DNA of 64,000 nucleotides. It comes from CADEDV01 sp964437415 (lineage in GTDB: Bacteria; Bacteroidota; Bacteroidia; Chitinophagales; Chitinophagaceae). The position numbers were made by a program, and so were the translations under genes. Each line of letters opens with the position of its first letter. Positions within the stretch are counted from its first letter, which is position 1. The notes beneath the pieces are model-generated. The model searched no databases, had not been told where the DNA came from, and saw only the letters and a program-made list of their open reading frames with translations. The DNA lies in assembly GCA_964437415.1 (NCBI GenBank), contig CAYTGN010000003.1, positions 1-64,000 of the forward strand, in the 5' to 3' direction. Below are positions 41,821 through 51,914 of this stretch, piece by piece.

Positions 41821-42291
41821 TCAGGCAAGGGTTGCCAAAATGCTGTTAATGGCCTCAAAGTCCGGAACAAGGCCCGGATTTTCCAATACTTCGGCATAGC
41901 GGATGATACCATTTCGGTCAATGACAAATGCTGCTCTTTTGGAAACGCCTTTCATATCATAGCCAAATTCTGCATACAGGCTGTCGTATGCGGCTGAGGT
42001 ATCTTTATTGAAATCACTAAGCAGTTCAAAATTCAATCCCTGGTCTTCCCTGAATCTTTTTAGCACATAAAGGGAATCTACAGAAATGCCGATCACGTCT
42101 GCACCGCTGCTGTTATACACACTGATATTATCCCTTACACTGCACAATTCTTTTGTGCACACACTGCTGAATGCAAGCGGGAAAAAAAGCAAAAGCACAT
42201 TCTTTCCGCGGTAGCTGTCAAGTGAAACCTGTTTTTTATCACCGCTATAAAGAGCAAAGCCGGGAGCCTGCTGACCAATTTGGATCTTCAT
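41821..42291 (-). CDS. Peroxiredoxin (AhpE/Bcp-like)
   Basis: A 156-residue thiol peroxidase. The active-site block FFPLAFSSVCTKELCSVRD holds the peroxidatic Cys (CT) and a second Cys five residues later, the spacing of the Bcp type that forms an internal disulfide. Also present are GQQAPGFALYS at the start and AAFVIDRNGIIRY. I chose MKIQIGQQAPGF; a longer frame adds an unrelated stretch. It has no signal peptide and is cytoplasmic, so its place in a secretion cluster may be chance. Confidence 0.9.
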   Translation of the reverse strand: MKIQIGQQAPGFALYSGDKKQVSLDSYRGKNVLLLFFPLAFSSVCTKELCSVRDNISVYNSSGADVIGISVDSLYVLKRFREDQGLNFELLSDFNKDTSAAYDSLYAEFGYDMKGVSKRAAFVIDRNGIIRYAEVLENPGLVPDFEAINSILATLA

Positions 42292-42367
42292 GAAAATTTT
42301 TTTTACTGTAAAAACAATAACAACACGGTGTGAAAATAGTTGCGAAACAGACAAGCAGAAAATAATT

Positions 42368-43381
42368 TCAGAACCGGGGACAAAGCACTGAGTTCAAACT
42401 GGATTTATCCAGGCGGCTGATGAAGCCGGTGTAAGAAACAGATAATTCAAACCCTCCCCTGCCATAGCTGGAAGGTTTGAGCGAAGAAATATTTACATCA
42501 TAACTTAAGGTTACGGCAAAAGGCCGGTAGTCTAATTTCAACACAGGGATGATGGCGTCATTCCAGCGTAAAAAAGTGCCTGCGTGAACGATATAGTCGG
42601 GATTCTCCGGGTCTGCGCCGAGTTTTAATCCATACATTCCGCCTGCCACTGTTTCGGTGAACCCACCCTGGCGGGAATGATCAGCAAGCAAGGTTATATA
42701 CGCCATTTCTGAAACACCAAACCGCAAACCGCCGGAGTAAACCCATTTGGGATATAATTCAACAGCGACGTTACGATAAAAAGATTGTTTCGGCCTGTTG
42801 AAATGATGATAAGCCACACCAAGAAAATAGTTGTTATCCGGGTTATCATCAAGGCCTGAATTATAGCTTGCCCCCACGCTGCCATCAGCATAAGTGAAAG
42901 AGGAAGTTGGAAACGTTTCGCCATCGCCCAATCCGTCATATTGGGAATTGGTGGTCATTTTAGACCTGTCGAACCAGCGCTGCACTATTCCTCCCATAAA
43001 ACCAAGGGAAAGGTAACGGTTACGGTCACTGCTCAGCGATTTGTGATAATTGAGCACTGGCATCAGGTGTGCGGATGTCCAGCCTATGGTGCCGGCTTTA
43101 TCATACAACATTTGCATGCCAAGTGTTACATAATCATTCGCTTTACCTATAGGCATTTTATATTCACCATTTAGTGAACCGGTTCGATAGGCATTGGTCA
43201 CACTGTTCCATTGATCCCTGTAAACAGCCTGTGCTCTCACATCGCCTTTGAAAACTCCGGCCAGTGATGGATTGCGCAACAGCGGAGTTTCAAAGAACTG
43301 GGAAAAATGAATGTCCTGCGAAAAAAGACCGGACATCACTCCCAGCATACATGCGACTGCTATGATTAATCTGTTTTTCAT
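42368..43381 (-). CDS. PorP/SprF family T9SS membrane protein
   Basis: A 337-residue outer-membrane protein. The signal peptide is followed by the family opening QDIHFSQFFETPLLRNPSLAGVF and many barrel strands (YVTLGMQMLYDKAG, YLSLGFMGGIVQRW, YIVHAGTFLRWNDAIIPVLKLDYRPFAVTLSYD). Such proteins are thought to help anchor or pass a partner adhesin. It begins two bases after the stop of the PKD adhesin gene, so the two are an adhesin-SprF pair. Confidence 0.93.
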   Translation of the reverse strand: MKNRLIIAVACMLGVMSGLFSQDIHFSQFFETPLLRNPSLAGVFKGDVRAQAVYRDQWNSVTNAYRTGSLNGEYKMPIGKANDYVTLGMQMLYDKAGTIGWTSAHLMPVLNYHKSLSSDRNRYLSLGFMGGIVQRWFDRSKMTTNSQYDGLGDGETFPTSSFTYADGSVGASYNSGLDDNPDNNYFLGVAYHHFNRPKQSFYRNVAVELYPKWVYSGGLRFGVSEMAYITLLADHSRQGGFTETVAGGMYGLKLGADPENPDYIVHAGTFLRWNDAIIPVLKLDYRPFAVTLSYDVNISSLKPSSYGRGGFELSVSYTGFISRLDKSSLNSVLCPRF

Positions 43382-43383
43382 TG

Positions 43384-46300
43384 TTACAGGATTAAGGCAA
43401 TATTTCCATCTAATTTGATGATCTCTCCGTTATCACAAAAAACTTCGGCCTGGTAGATATATACATCCGGCTGCGGTCTTTTTCCCCTGAAAGAACCATT
43501 CCAGCCCGAGTTTGGATCATTAACAGGAAAATCCCTTTTCTCAAACACCACTTCGCCCCAGCGGTTAAAAATGCGAAGCGATCTCACCCGGTTCAGCCCT
43601 CTTCCTCTTGGGTAAAACACATCATTGCTGCCATCACCATTGGGTGAAAAAGTATTTGGAATAAAAAGATTGCTGCCTGTACAAATCACAATAACCTGAA
43701 TATTACCCGTATTGCTGCATCCGTTTGTATCTGTGAATGCCACCTGGTAAGTGGTCGTAATTTTTGGCACAGCTTCCGGTGCAGGACAGTTAGTGCAACT
43801 GAGATCAGTTGGCGGCACCCATGTCCAGTTGATCACCCCCGGAGAATAAGTAGCGGGTATAGTAGCCGGAAACCCATTCTGAATAGTAATGCTTGGAGGC
43901 ATTGTGACCGTTGGCAGCGGGTGAACGATGATGTCTTGTGTAGCCGTGTCCCTGCAGCCGCTGCTGTTAATGGCAACAGCAGATACGGTGAAATTTCCTG
44001 CTGCATTGTATTGCTGCATAGAAGGAAGTTGCAAAACAGATGTGTTTCCATTGGGGAAACTCCATTGCCATGCCACTGCCGATGTATCGGGCTGAACAAA
44101 AATACCGGTATGAAGTAACGAATCACCAACACAAACTTCTGTATTGCCTGTGATATCAATCACCGGGCTGGCCACAACTTTAATAGCATTATTAATGGTG
44201 AATGTATCTGTGCAACCGGTTTGAGTAGTGACTGCTAATGACACAGTATAGTTTCCGGGCATTATATATTGATGCACGGGGTTTTGTTGTGTGGAAGAGT
44301 TCCCATCACCAAAATCCCAGCTATAAACAGATATTGGGTCATTGAAAGTGGTAGAGTCCGTGAAGCTGACCGGGCCGGCATCACATAAAAGATTACGGTC
44401 AAACCCAAAGTTTGCAATAGCCCCTACCACCCTCACTGTATCAAAACCTGCTATGGGAATAAAACAGCCGCTCGGATCTTCTAAGATCAGCCGCGGCAAA
44501 TAGTTACCATAAGAATTATATACATGGTTAACAGACGGTGTTGTTGTAATGACAGAGGTGCCATCGCCAAAGTCCCATATGTAATTAGTTACAGCTGCAC
44601 CTGTTGATGCAGCGAAGCTTACATCCAAAGGCTGACAACCACCCACAGGCAAATAATTTATTACCGAACCGGCAGTGTCATATAAGGTGATCGTTTGATA
44701 AGCCGTGTCTCTGCAACCACCGGGGCTTGTTGCTACCAGCATTGCAGTGTAAACACCGGGTGCTGAATAATAGTGAACCGGGTTATTGAGTGTAGATGTA
44801 CCGCCAAAACCAAAATCCCAAAGAACAGAAGAAAAGTAAGTAGATGTGTTAGTGAATTGCACCTGCAGCGGCACACAGGAGCTGACCGAATCACTCACCG
44901 TAAATGAAGCCACCGGTTCATCTACCCGGATATAGAGGTTACGGGTGATAGAATCTGAGCAACCATACTGATCAGTGATCCGTAGCTTCACATCATAAAA
45001 ACCAGTTGCCGTGTAAACATGATTTGTGGAAGCCTGGCCTGCTAAATTGACTGTGGCGCCATCACCAAAATCCCAGAAGCTGTTCAGCACTGTATAGGTG
45101 GATGTGCTGGTGTTATTTAAGTTTACCGTTGCTCCCGGGCAGGTTTGAGTGTTGGGAGAAGTAAAATTAGCCACAGGTCTTGTTGCTGCTATAAGGTTAG
45201 TCCTTGTGATGCTGTCAACACAACCTGCAGCATCCGTAACCACTAATTTTACCGAATAGATGCCCTGTGTATTGTAGGTATGTTCAAAAGGCGGCCCGTT
45301 AAATGTTTGCACCGTTCCATCACCAAAATCCCATCGCCAGCTTACTATAGCATTCACAGCATCATCCGTTGAAAGATCATTGAAAGTAGTGGTGAGGCCC
45401 ACACAGCCCGATGTATTGGTGGCGCTGAAGTTGGCTACAGGCCCGTTCACCCTGATATAATTTGTCTTCAGTATGGTATCACGGCATCCGTTAATATCGG
45501 TAGTGATCAGTCTCACAGAATAGGCTCCGGAGGTAAGATAGGTGTGCCCTATGGATGCAGCGGGGGTATTTTGCTGCGAACCATCGCCGAAATCCCACTG
45601 GTAAACTGCTATGTCAGGCAAAGAAATATTGCTTACTAAAAAACTAATGAAAGCTGGTTTGCAGGCTGCTGTCTGGCTTGCAGTAAAATCAGGATCAGCA
45701 TCTATAGCCCTGACGATCTGTGTAACGGAATGTGAACAGCTCCCGTTGGTCACCGTAAGTGTTACATTATAAGTTCCAAGAGAGGGAAAATTATGCAATG
45801 GATTTTGCGCTGTAGATGTAGTTCCGTCACCAAAATCCCAGTCCCAGGTAAGCGGTGGTAGTGCCGGGTCTGTTGTTGACATATCTGTGAACTGAAACTC
45901 TGTTCTGCTGGCGCAATTAGCTGCAAAAGTAAAAGCAGCCGATGGAGGCAACACCGTAATATAATTATTCCGGATAGCCGTGTCGGGGCAACCATTGTTG
46001 GTAGCAATCAGTGTTACAGTATATTCACCGGGAGTAGTATAAGTATGAACAGGATTCTGGAGAATAGAAGTGCCACTGCCATCGCCAAAATCCCATAACC
46101 ATTGATCAGCCGGAACTGAAAGGTCAGTGAACTGAATGGTTTGATGAGCACATTGTGTTGTTGGCAAAGCCGAAAAATCTGCTACCGGTAATGATCCCAC
46201 TCTTACAGCGCCTGGAATGGTCAGTGTTTCTGTGCATCCGGTTGACGTGGTAATAGTGAGTGAAACAGTGTAAGTGCCCTGGACCGGGTAAGTATGCGTC

Positions 46301-47781
46301 GGTGTTGCTGAAGTGGAGGTATTTCCGTCGCCAAAATCCCATAGATAAGAAGTGACTGCGTCTAATGTATTGATACTGGCCACCGGGCTGATCATAAAAG
46401 GAATACAACCCCTTACCGGCAGTGAGGGAATGGTAATAACGGGACGCTGCACCTGGATATAATCTGTCCTGGCAATTGTGTCACGACAACCATTGCCATT
46501 AGTAACGATCAGCGATACACTGTAACTGCCATTGTTGGTATAAGTTACAGTTGGATTTTGTACAGTGGAGGTTTGACCATCGCCGAAATCCCATTGCCAG
46601 CTTACAGCACCGCCTGTTGACAAGTCCTGGAAACTGGTGTTCAGCGGGGGCTGGCAACGGCTAACCACCGGTGAACTAAAATCTGCGACCGGTAATGCAT
46701 TTACAGTAATAATAGCTGACGATGAGTCAACACAATTGCTGTAGGTATTATACATCCAGACGGTATAGCTGCCGGGAGCTGAATAAATATGAGTGGGATT
46801 GAGTTGAGTGGAAGTATTTCCGTCACCAAAATTCCATAACACACTCACAGGTGCCGGTGAAGATGTATTGGTAAACGAAATGGGGTCATTGGTACATACC
46901 TGTGCCGGACTGCTGAAAGAAGTGGTAATACCTCCGATAACTATCGGAGCAGCACTCCGGGCTGTATCTGTGCAACCTGCAGTGCTTGACACAATTAGTG
47001 TTACATTGTAGTTACCGTTGCTGGTATAGATATGCACAGGGTTTTGTGCTGTGGAAGTGCTGCCATCACCAAACTGCCATTGATAAGAAAGAGTTCCCGG
47101 TCCCGTTGATGTATTCGTAAATGCGATAGATACAGGAGCGCTGCAAACCGCAGGCTGGGTATTACTGAAAACGGCGGTTACACCATTTGTAACTGTGATA
47201 TAGGCCGGCCGGCTGAATGTGCGGCTGCAGCCTTTATCATTCGTGACCCGGAGAATTACTGTGTAAACACCGGCGCTGGTATAAGTTACAGTTGGATTTT
47301 GTACAGTGGAGGTTTGACCATCGCCGAAATCCCATTGCCAGCTTACATTGCTGTTGCCTGTGCCTGCGGTTGACAGGTCAGTGAACTGAACAGGCAGTGG
47401 AAAACAACCCGATGTGGCGTTGGCGCTGAAATCAACTACCGGATTTTCATACACAGTAATATAATTAGTCCTCGTAAGGGTATTGCTTCCAGATGCATTG
47501 GTCACTGTCAGCCTTACGGTATAAGTGCCTGGTGTGAAATAAGTGGCTGATGGGTTTTGTAAGGAAGATGTGTTGCCATTTCCAAAATCCCAGCTCCAGG
47601 AAACAGGATTGCCGGTGGACTGGTCCTGGAAACTAACGATAAGAGGAGAACAGCCTGCCGTAGTATTGGAAGAAAAATTTGCCGTAGGCGCCTGGCCAAA
47701 AACTGTCCCTGTAAAAGAAAAAAACAGGGCAAAGAGAAAGATAGAGGCTTTCGCAAGGGTATGATGAAAACTAAGCTTCAA
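43384..47781 (-). CDS. Giant PKD-repeat adhesin with gliding-type C-terminal domain
   Basis: A 1465-residue secreted protein. It has a signal peptide (about 1-30) and about 15 PKD domains, each with a WxFGDGxTS core and a GxYxVxLxVxxxxGC end. One further Ig-like domain follows (PSITIQNGFPATIPATYS), then the type B gliding-motility C-terminal domain (NLFIPNTFSPNGDGSNDVF, IFNRWGEVVFEKRDF, YIYQAEV), which directs T9SS export. Each PKD ends near a cysteine. The function is adhesion or motility at the cell surface, by family. Some repeats are nearly identical at DNA level (46536, 47277). Confidence 0.95.
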   Translation of the reverse strand: MKLSFHHTLAKASIFLFALFFSFTGTVFGQAPTANFSSNTTAGCSPLIVSFQDQSTGNPVSWSWDFGNGNTSSLQNPSATYFTPGTYTVRLTVTNASGSNTLTRTNYITVYENPVVDFSANATSGCFPLPVQFTDLSTAGTGNSNVSWQWDFGDGQTSTVQNPTVTYTSAGVYTVILRVTNDKGCSRTFSRPAYITVTNGVTAVFSNTQPAVCSAPVSIAFTNTSTGPGTLSYQWQFGDGSTSTAQNPVHIYTSNGNYNVTLIVSSTAGCTDTARSAAPIVIGGITTSFSSPAQVCTNDPISFTNTSSPAPVSVLWNFGDGNTSTQLNPTHIYSAPGSYTVWMYNTYSNCVDSSSAIITVNALPVADFSSPVVSRCQPPLNTSFQDLSTGGAVSWQWDFGDGQTSTVQNPTVTYTNNGSYSVSLIVTNGNGCRDTIARTDYIQVQRPVITIPSLPVRGCIPFMISPVASINTLDAVTSYLWDFGDGNTSTSATPTHTYPVQGTYTVSLTITTSTGCTETLTIPGAVRVGSLPVADFSALPTTQCAHQTIQFTDLSVPADQWLWDFGDGSGTSILQNPVHTYTTPGEYTVTLIATNNGCPDTAIRNNYITVLPPSAAFTFAANCASRTEFQFTDMSTTDPALPPLTWDWDFGDGTTSTAQNPLHNFPSLGTYNVTLTVTNGSCSHSVTQIVRAIDADPDFTASQTAACKPAFISFLVSNISLPDIAVYQWDFGDGSQQNTPAASIGHTYLTSGAYSVRLITTDINGCRDTILKTNYIRVNGPVANFSATNTSGCVGLTTTFNDLSTDDAVNAIVSWRWDFGDGTVQTFNGPPFEHTYNTQGIYSVKLVVTDAAGCVDSITRTNLIAATRPVANFTSPNTQTCPGATVNLNNTSTSTYTVLNSFWDFGDGATVNLAGQASTNHVYTATGFYDVKLRITDQYGCSDSITRNLYIRVDEPVASFTVSDSVSSCVPLQVQFTNTSTYFSSVLWDFGFGGTSTLNNPVHYYSAPGVYTAMLVATSPGGCRDTAYQTITLYDTAGSVINYLPVGGCQPLDVSFAASTGAAVTNYIWDFGDGTSVITTTPSVNHVYNSYGNYLPRLILEDPSGCFIPIAGFDTVRVVGAIANFGFDRNLLCDAGPVSFTDSTTFNDPISVYSWDFGDGNSSTQQNPVHQYIMPGNYTVSLAVTTQTGCTDTFTINNAIKVVASPVIDITGNTEVCVGDSLLHTGIFVQPDTSAVAWQWSFPNGNTSVLQLPSMQQYNAAGNFTVSAVAINSSGCRDTATQDIIVHPLPTVTMPPSITIQNGFPATIPATYSPGVINWTWVPPTDLSCTNCPAPEAVPKITTTYQVAFTDTNGCSNTGNIQVIVICTGSNLFIPNTFSPNGDGSNDVFYPRGRGLNRVRSLRIFNRWGEVVFEKRDFPVNDPNSGWNGSFRGKRPQPDVYIYQAEVFCDNGEIIKLDGNIALIL
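46536..46606 (-). repeat. 71-base repeat, copy A, in the PKD adhesin
   Basis: This stretch is identical to 47277-47347 over 71 bases. It encodes the same core of two separate PKD domains (WQWDFGDGQTSTVQNPTVTY in both). Confidence 0.95.
47277..47347 (-). repeat. 71-base repeat, copy B, in the PKD adhesin
   Basis: This is the second identical copy, 741 bases from copy A. The repeat lies in PKD domain 2; copy A lies in PKD domain 5. Confidence 0.95.
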
Positions 47782-47955
47782 AAGCAGCTGGTTTAATGAT
47801 ATTACAAATTAACGTCTTTCGGGTGCAAAAATTATTCCCGTAACGAATTAATCCAGATTAATTTATATGATACCAAATCATTTCTTTGGAGTTTGTAAGA
47901 CATTCCCCTTATATAGTCGTTTAAATGGGGAAAAAAGAAACAAAAGAAGACGATC

Positions 47956-48366
47956 TCAGAGTTTGTCGAGCCTAAGCTTTTTGGTATCAGCGCCTGCAGT
48001 GAGGGTGGCTTCCACATAGGTCCAGCTATTGCGGTCAATATGCCAGGTGCCGTTGAGGTGGCTGAGAGGGGTTGTAACATTACTGAAATTGGCCCAAATG
48101 GTCATTGCCGATGCATTGCCTTCCCAGTTGCCCGTTTTTTCCACCGTGCCATTCTTGATGGCGTCCACCGTACGATTGGCATGGTATTGAAATTTATAGG
48201 CTGAAAAATCACTGGTTATTGTAGTGCCGTTCAGCACAAACGAAGTAACGATCCATTGCCCGTTGGTCATCGCCTTGATGACAAGGTCTTCCTGGATATT
48301 CTGAACGGCTTTTTTACAGCCGGCAAAGAAGATGCAAAGAAAAAGGACAGGTAAAAATCGCTTCAT
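47956..48366 (-). CDS. Lipocalin-like lipoprotein
   Basis: A 136-residue lipoprotein with the signal MKRFLPVLFLCIFFAGC (lipobox FAGC, Cys17). The mature part has the lipocalin-like pattern of Bacteroidota: GQWIVTSFVLNGTTITSDFSAYKFQYHANRTVDAI, then TGNWEGNASAMTIWANF and KKLRLDKL at the end. Ligand and role are unknown. A longer start at 48381 is possible. It lies just upstream of the PKD adhesin, on the same strand. Confidence 0.75.
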   Translation of the reverse strand: MKRFLPVLFLCIFFAGCKKAVQNIQEDLVIKAMTNGQWIVTSFVLNGTTITSDFSAYKFQYHANRTVDAIKNGTVEKTGNWEGNASAMTIWANFSNVTTPLSHLNGTWHIDRNSWTYVEATLTAGADTKKLRLDKL

Positions 48367-48508
48367 CAGGCTGGTTTTCACGACAAGATAGCAACCAGAA
48401 TGGCTGTTTGCAACAACACGGCTGAAATCCCCTTTAACGCCCTGTTAAGCAATCGCTTTTGGAGTTGCCCCCTCACAGGTTTATCTTCATAATGCCAACT
48501 GGCCTGCT

Positions 48509-50914
48509 ATGAAACAAAGCCTCATTGTTTGTCTTTTATTACCGGTTTTTTTCCGGCTCAATGCTCAGGATCCGGACCAAAAAATCAATAGATGGTCCGC
48601 TTTACAGCCCATTGAAAAGATCTATCTGCACCTTGACCGGGACGAGTATATTGCCGGGCACACCATCTGGCTAAAAGCTTATCTCAGCTCCGATTTTCTT
48701 CCAAATGATAAAAGCACATCCCTTTTTGTTGAATTACTGAACAGTTCTTCTTCACTGGTACAGCGATTATCACTCCCGGTGGTGAGGGCCGTTTCCCAGG
48801 GGCAATTTGAGCTGCCGGACACACTATCTGAAGGGAAATATTTGCTGAGGGCTTATACTGCGACGATGCTGAACCATTCCAACGACTTCATCTATAAGCG
48901 TAGTATTGCTGTTACAGGAAAAGAAAAAAAGATTGCTGCGGCAGTAACTCAGCAGGAAACAGTCCTGAATTTTTTTCCTGAAGGTGGCAATTTTGTTGCC
49001 GGCCAACCCAATACCATCGCCTTCAAAGCCATTGATGAAAATGGCTGGCCGGTGGATGTGAGTGGCTCTGTTAAAAATGAGCAGCATGAGGTCGTTGCGG
49101 AATTTTCATCCCTGCATGGCGGCATGGGTATGTTTGACATCCATCCATCTTCTGGCGGCAATTACTATGCGGTGCTGAAAAATGATAACGCAGAAAAAAG
49201 ATATTTTTTACCGCCTGTTTCCGATAAGGGAATTGTATTCCGCCTGCTGAATATTGTCAATGGCATTCAGTTTGAGATTTTCCAACAAAAGAACGACCCG
49301 GTTTTCCAGGCTGCTTACATGATCGGGCAAATGCAGCATCACAGCGTTTTCAAACAACCGCTGAAACAGGGATTGACGGAACTTAGTGGCACCATTCAAA
49401 CAGGCAACCTGTCTTCCGGCATTTTGCATATCACGGTCTTCAATAAAGACGGAATGCCACTGGCGGAACGACTGAGTTTTGTCAATAATAAAGAGTATAT
49501 CAAAACTGCCACACTGGTTGCAGACACGGTTAATTTCTCTGCGAGGGGAAAAAATTATTTCAGCCTTGCTTTCCCCGATTCTGTCACCGGCAGCTTTTCT
49601 GTATCTGTTACAGATCCTGCTTTTCACAGCAATCCCGTGAGAGAAGAAAATATTTATTCAAGGTTTTTATTAAGTTCTGACCTGAAGGGATATGTGCACA
49701 ATCCCGCATGGTATTTTTCTTCGGACAACGACACTGTGCGGTATGCCCTTGACCTGCTGATGATGACACATGGATGGCGGCGCTTCAGGTGGGAACAGTT
49801 GTTAAAAGAGCCGTTACCGCCAGCAACTTATAAAGACCCGGCTTTTGTGAGTCTCTCCGGCCAGGTATCTTTAGAAGGAACCAAAAAGCCATTTTCAGAA
49901 AGAGACTTATTACTATATATCGTTGCAGCGGATTCAAGCCGCAATATGAAGCTGACAAAAACCGATAAAAACGGCTATTACAAAGTGGATTCACTGCTTT
50001 TTTTTGACAAAGCAAGAGTACTGTTCACGGATACCAGGGGAAAGAAAAACCTGTTCATTGATGTAGAACCATCTCCTGACTCATTGAACAGGCATTATTC
50101 ACTGCCTCATCTTAACTATGAAGACTTTTCGGTTAAACAAAGAATTTATACCCCGGAACAATGGAAAAAAGAATACGAATCCATTGCAAAAACAAACGGC
50201 TCTGTCCTTCAGGAAATCACACTTTATTCCCGTAAGAAAACTGCTCTTGAAGAACTGGAAGAAAAATATACAAGCGGCTCTTTTTCCTCTGATGCAAGAA
50301 AAACATGGGACCTGACCAATAGTGATGATGCGTATGCTTTCACGAATATTTTTGATTACCTGCAAGCCACCGTTCCGGGTATGCAGGTCATCAGGGACGA
50401 TTACGGCAATATTGCTTTATTCTATCGTCAAATGCCAACCATCAGTTCATTAGGCAATATAGGAATGGCGGTCTTCCTTGATGAAGTGCCTACAGATCCC
50501 AGCACATTGATCTTTATTCAACCCAGCCAGGTGGCGATGGTGAAATTATACAGCTATTTTGTTGGAGCAACAGGAAATGCGCCGGGAGGAGCCCTTGCCA
50601 TTTATTTAAAAAAGGGGGATGATCTCTGGTCTTTCATGCCCAGATCGGGTGATGTCATTACCTACAATGGCTTCTCTGTAATCAAAGAATTTTATTCGCC
50701 TGACTATTCAACTCCTTCCAAAAGCAATGCCCCTGACCATCGTATCACCCTGCACTGGAAACCAGACATCTTTGTAAATGGGAAAAACATAAAAATCCCC
50801 GTTCGCTTTTATAACAATGACCGCAGCCAGAGTTTCAAAGTGGTGGTGGAAGGCATGACCACCGACGGCAGAATGCTGATGATCGAACAGGTGATTGCAC
50901 CCAAAGCTTTCTGA
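48509..50914 (+). CDS. Exported MG2/plug-domain protein
   Basis: An 801-residue secreted protein with a signal peptide (about 1-19). The N-terminal half has an alpha-2-macroglobulin-like MG2 domain (KIYLHLDRDEYIAGHTIWLKAYL, about 37-130), then beta domains. A carboxypeptidase-regulatory-like segment lies near residue 455 (FVSLSGQVSLEGTKKPF), and a plug-like stretch near residue 615 (FTNIFDYLQATVPGMQVIRDD). No beta-barrel follows, so it is not a TonB receptor. This architecture is common in Bacteroidota but its role is unknown. It ends in a clear terminator. Confidence 0.8.
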   Translation: MKQSLIVCLLLPVFFRLNAQDPDQKINRWSALQPIEKIYLHLDRDEYIAGHTIWLKAYLSSDFLPNDKSTSLFVELLNSSSSLVQRLSLPVVRAVSQGQFELPDTLSEGKYLLRAYTATMLNHSNDFIYKRSIAVTGKEKKIAAAVTQQETVLNFFPEGGNFVAGQPNTIAFKAIDENGWPVDVSGSVKNEQHEVVAEFSSLHGGMGMFDIHPSSGGNYYAVLKNDNAEKRYFLPPVSDKGIVFRLLNIVNGIQFEIFQQKNDPVFQAAYMIGQMQHHSVFKQPLKQGLTELSGTIQTGNLSSGILHITVFNKDGMPLAERLSFVNNKEYIKTATLVADTVNFSARGKNYFSLAFPDSVTGSFSVSVTDPAFHSNPVREENIYSRFLLSSDLKGYVHNPAWYFSSDNDTVRYALDLLMMTHGWRRFRWEQLLKEPLPPATYKDPAFVSLSGQVSLEGTKKPFSERDLLLYIVAADSSRNMKLTKTDKNGYYKVDSLLFFDKARVLFTDTRGKKNLFIDVEPSPDSLNRHYSLPHLNYEDFSVKQRIYTPEQWKKEYESIAKTNGSVLQEITLYSRKKTALEELEEKYTSGSFSSDARKTWDLTNSDDAYAFTNIFDYLQATVPGMQVIRDDYGNIALFYRQMPTISSLGNIGMAVFLDEVPTDPSTLIFIQPSQVAMVKLYSYFVGATGNAPGGALAIYLKKGDDLWSFMPRSGDVITYNGFSVIKEFYSPDYSTPSKSNAPDHRITLHWKPDIFVNGKNIKIPVRFYNNDRSQSFKVVVEGMTTDGRMLMIEQVIAPKAF

Positions 50915-50921
50915 AAAAGTT

Positions 50922-50960
50922 AAGCCCCCTGTCCCTAAGGACAACGGGGGCTTTAGGTTT
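50922..50960 (+). terminator. Intrinsic terminator after the MG2 gene
   Basis: A long stem AAGCCCC...GGGGCTT with inner TGTCC/GGACA pairing (50922-50953) is followed by TAGGTTTTT on the plus strand. It lies between two converging genes and may serve both. Confidence 0.8.
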
Positions 50961-50972
50961 TTCAACCCTGAG

Positions 50973-51596
50973 TCATTTTGCAACCGGAAAACCCGGAGAC
51001 CTTTTTAATTCAATAATCAGCGCTGTATATTTTTCTGTCAGCGCCGATATAAACAACAGGAACTGGTAGCCGTCAACAGCGCCAAAAGGCATTTCGATGA
51101 TGCGGTTGCGCAGGTCTTGCGTAGTGGTTCTTGTGTATTTCAGTTGTGCCGCTCTTGCTGATTTAAACCCGGCAACAGCATCGGCTGCTGTTTTCCATTG
51201 TGGCGTTGCGGCGTTGATAACTGCAGGCAGCAGTTCCTCCACCGGCCGGCTGGAAGCCAGTTCCATTATCTCTTCATCGGCAAATTTTACGGTAACTCTT
51301 TTTTCGGGTGTGGCAGGCTGTTTGCTGGTAGCTTCAAAAATGCTCCAGAGCTCTTTTTCGGCGATGGCAAGGCGGAAAAGGCTTTGCTGTATGCTTTGCT
51401 TCTTCACATTGCGGAAAGAAAGTTGTTTCTCCGACAGCCCGTTGCAGGCTTTCAGCAGATTGCTCCTGCTTTCTTTCAAATTACTGACAGCAAACTTCCT
51501 TTCCTTGCCTGTCAGCGAGGAAAAGTTCAGTGTCCCTGCAAGACCGGTGACGACCAGTAATGCCAGCAGCAGACGACCTTTGGTTCGTTTCAGCAT
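50973..51596 (-). CDS. Exported DinB-like protein
   Basis: A 207-residue protein with an N-terminal hydrophobic segment (about 8-27) that is either a signal peptide or an anchor. It then has a DinB-like four-helix bundle (AVSNLKESRSNLLKACNGLSEKQLSFRNV, then SLFRLAIAEKELWSIF and QFLLFISALTEKYTALIIELK). The histidine triad that binds metal in classical DinB proteins is not apparent, so metal binding is doubtful. The function is unknown. It converges on the MG2 gene. Confidence 0.65.
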   Translation of the reverse strand: MLKRTKGRLLLALLVVTGLAGTLNFSSLTGKERKFAVSNLKESRSNLLKACNGLSEKQLSFRNVKKQSIQQSLFRLAIAEKELWSIFEATSKQPATPEKRVTVKFADEEIMELASSRPVEELLPAVINAATPQWKTAADAVAGFKSARAAQLKYTRTTTQDLRNRIIEMPFGAVDGYQFLLFISALTEKYTALIIELKRSPGFPVAK

Positions 51597-51914
51597 TTTT
51601 CCTTGGTTGTTTTGCTATTGCATGAATATCCGGATAAGGAGTTATCCAAGGGCAGGAAAGGAACAAAAAGATACAAAAGTTTTCGTATTTCCAAATTATG
51701 TTTTTAGCACATTGGTAAATCTACGATAAAGTATTTTGCACTGACGGCTATTTAACATCATGCGTTATTGCTGAATACTTTTCATTGGTATTTTAATGAG
51801 CCCCGGCCGCCGCTGGGCCCTTCCGTTACCAGATAACCACAATTACTTAACTTGCCCGAAGGAATGAATGTTCCTGCTACTGTTCCTTTTGCAACCTGTA
51901 TTTAAACCAACAGC
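51597..51914. other. Gene-free region before the NIF3 gene
   Basis: These 318 bases hold no reading frame with family features. GTATTTTG (about 51731-51738) and TATTTAAAC (near 51899) are weak promoter-like matches on the plus strand. A GGCCGCCGCTGGGCCC stretch (about 51807) is a local G+C-rich patch. No repeat or RNA gene was found. Confidence 0.4.
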
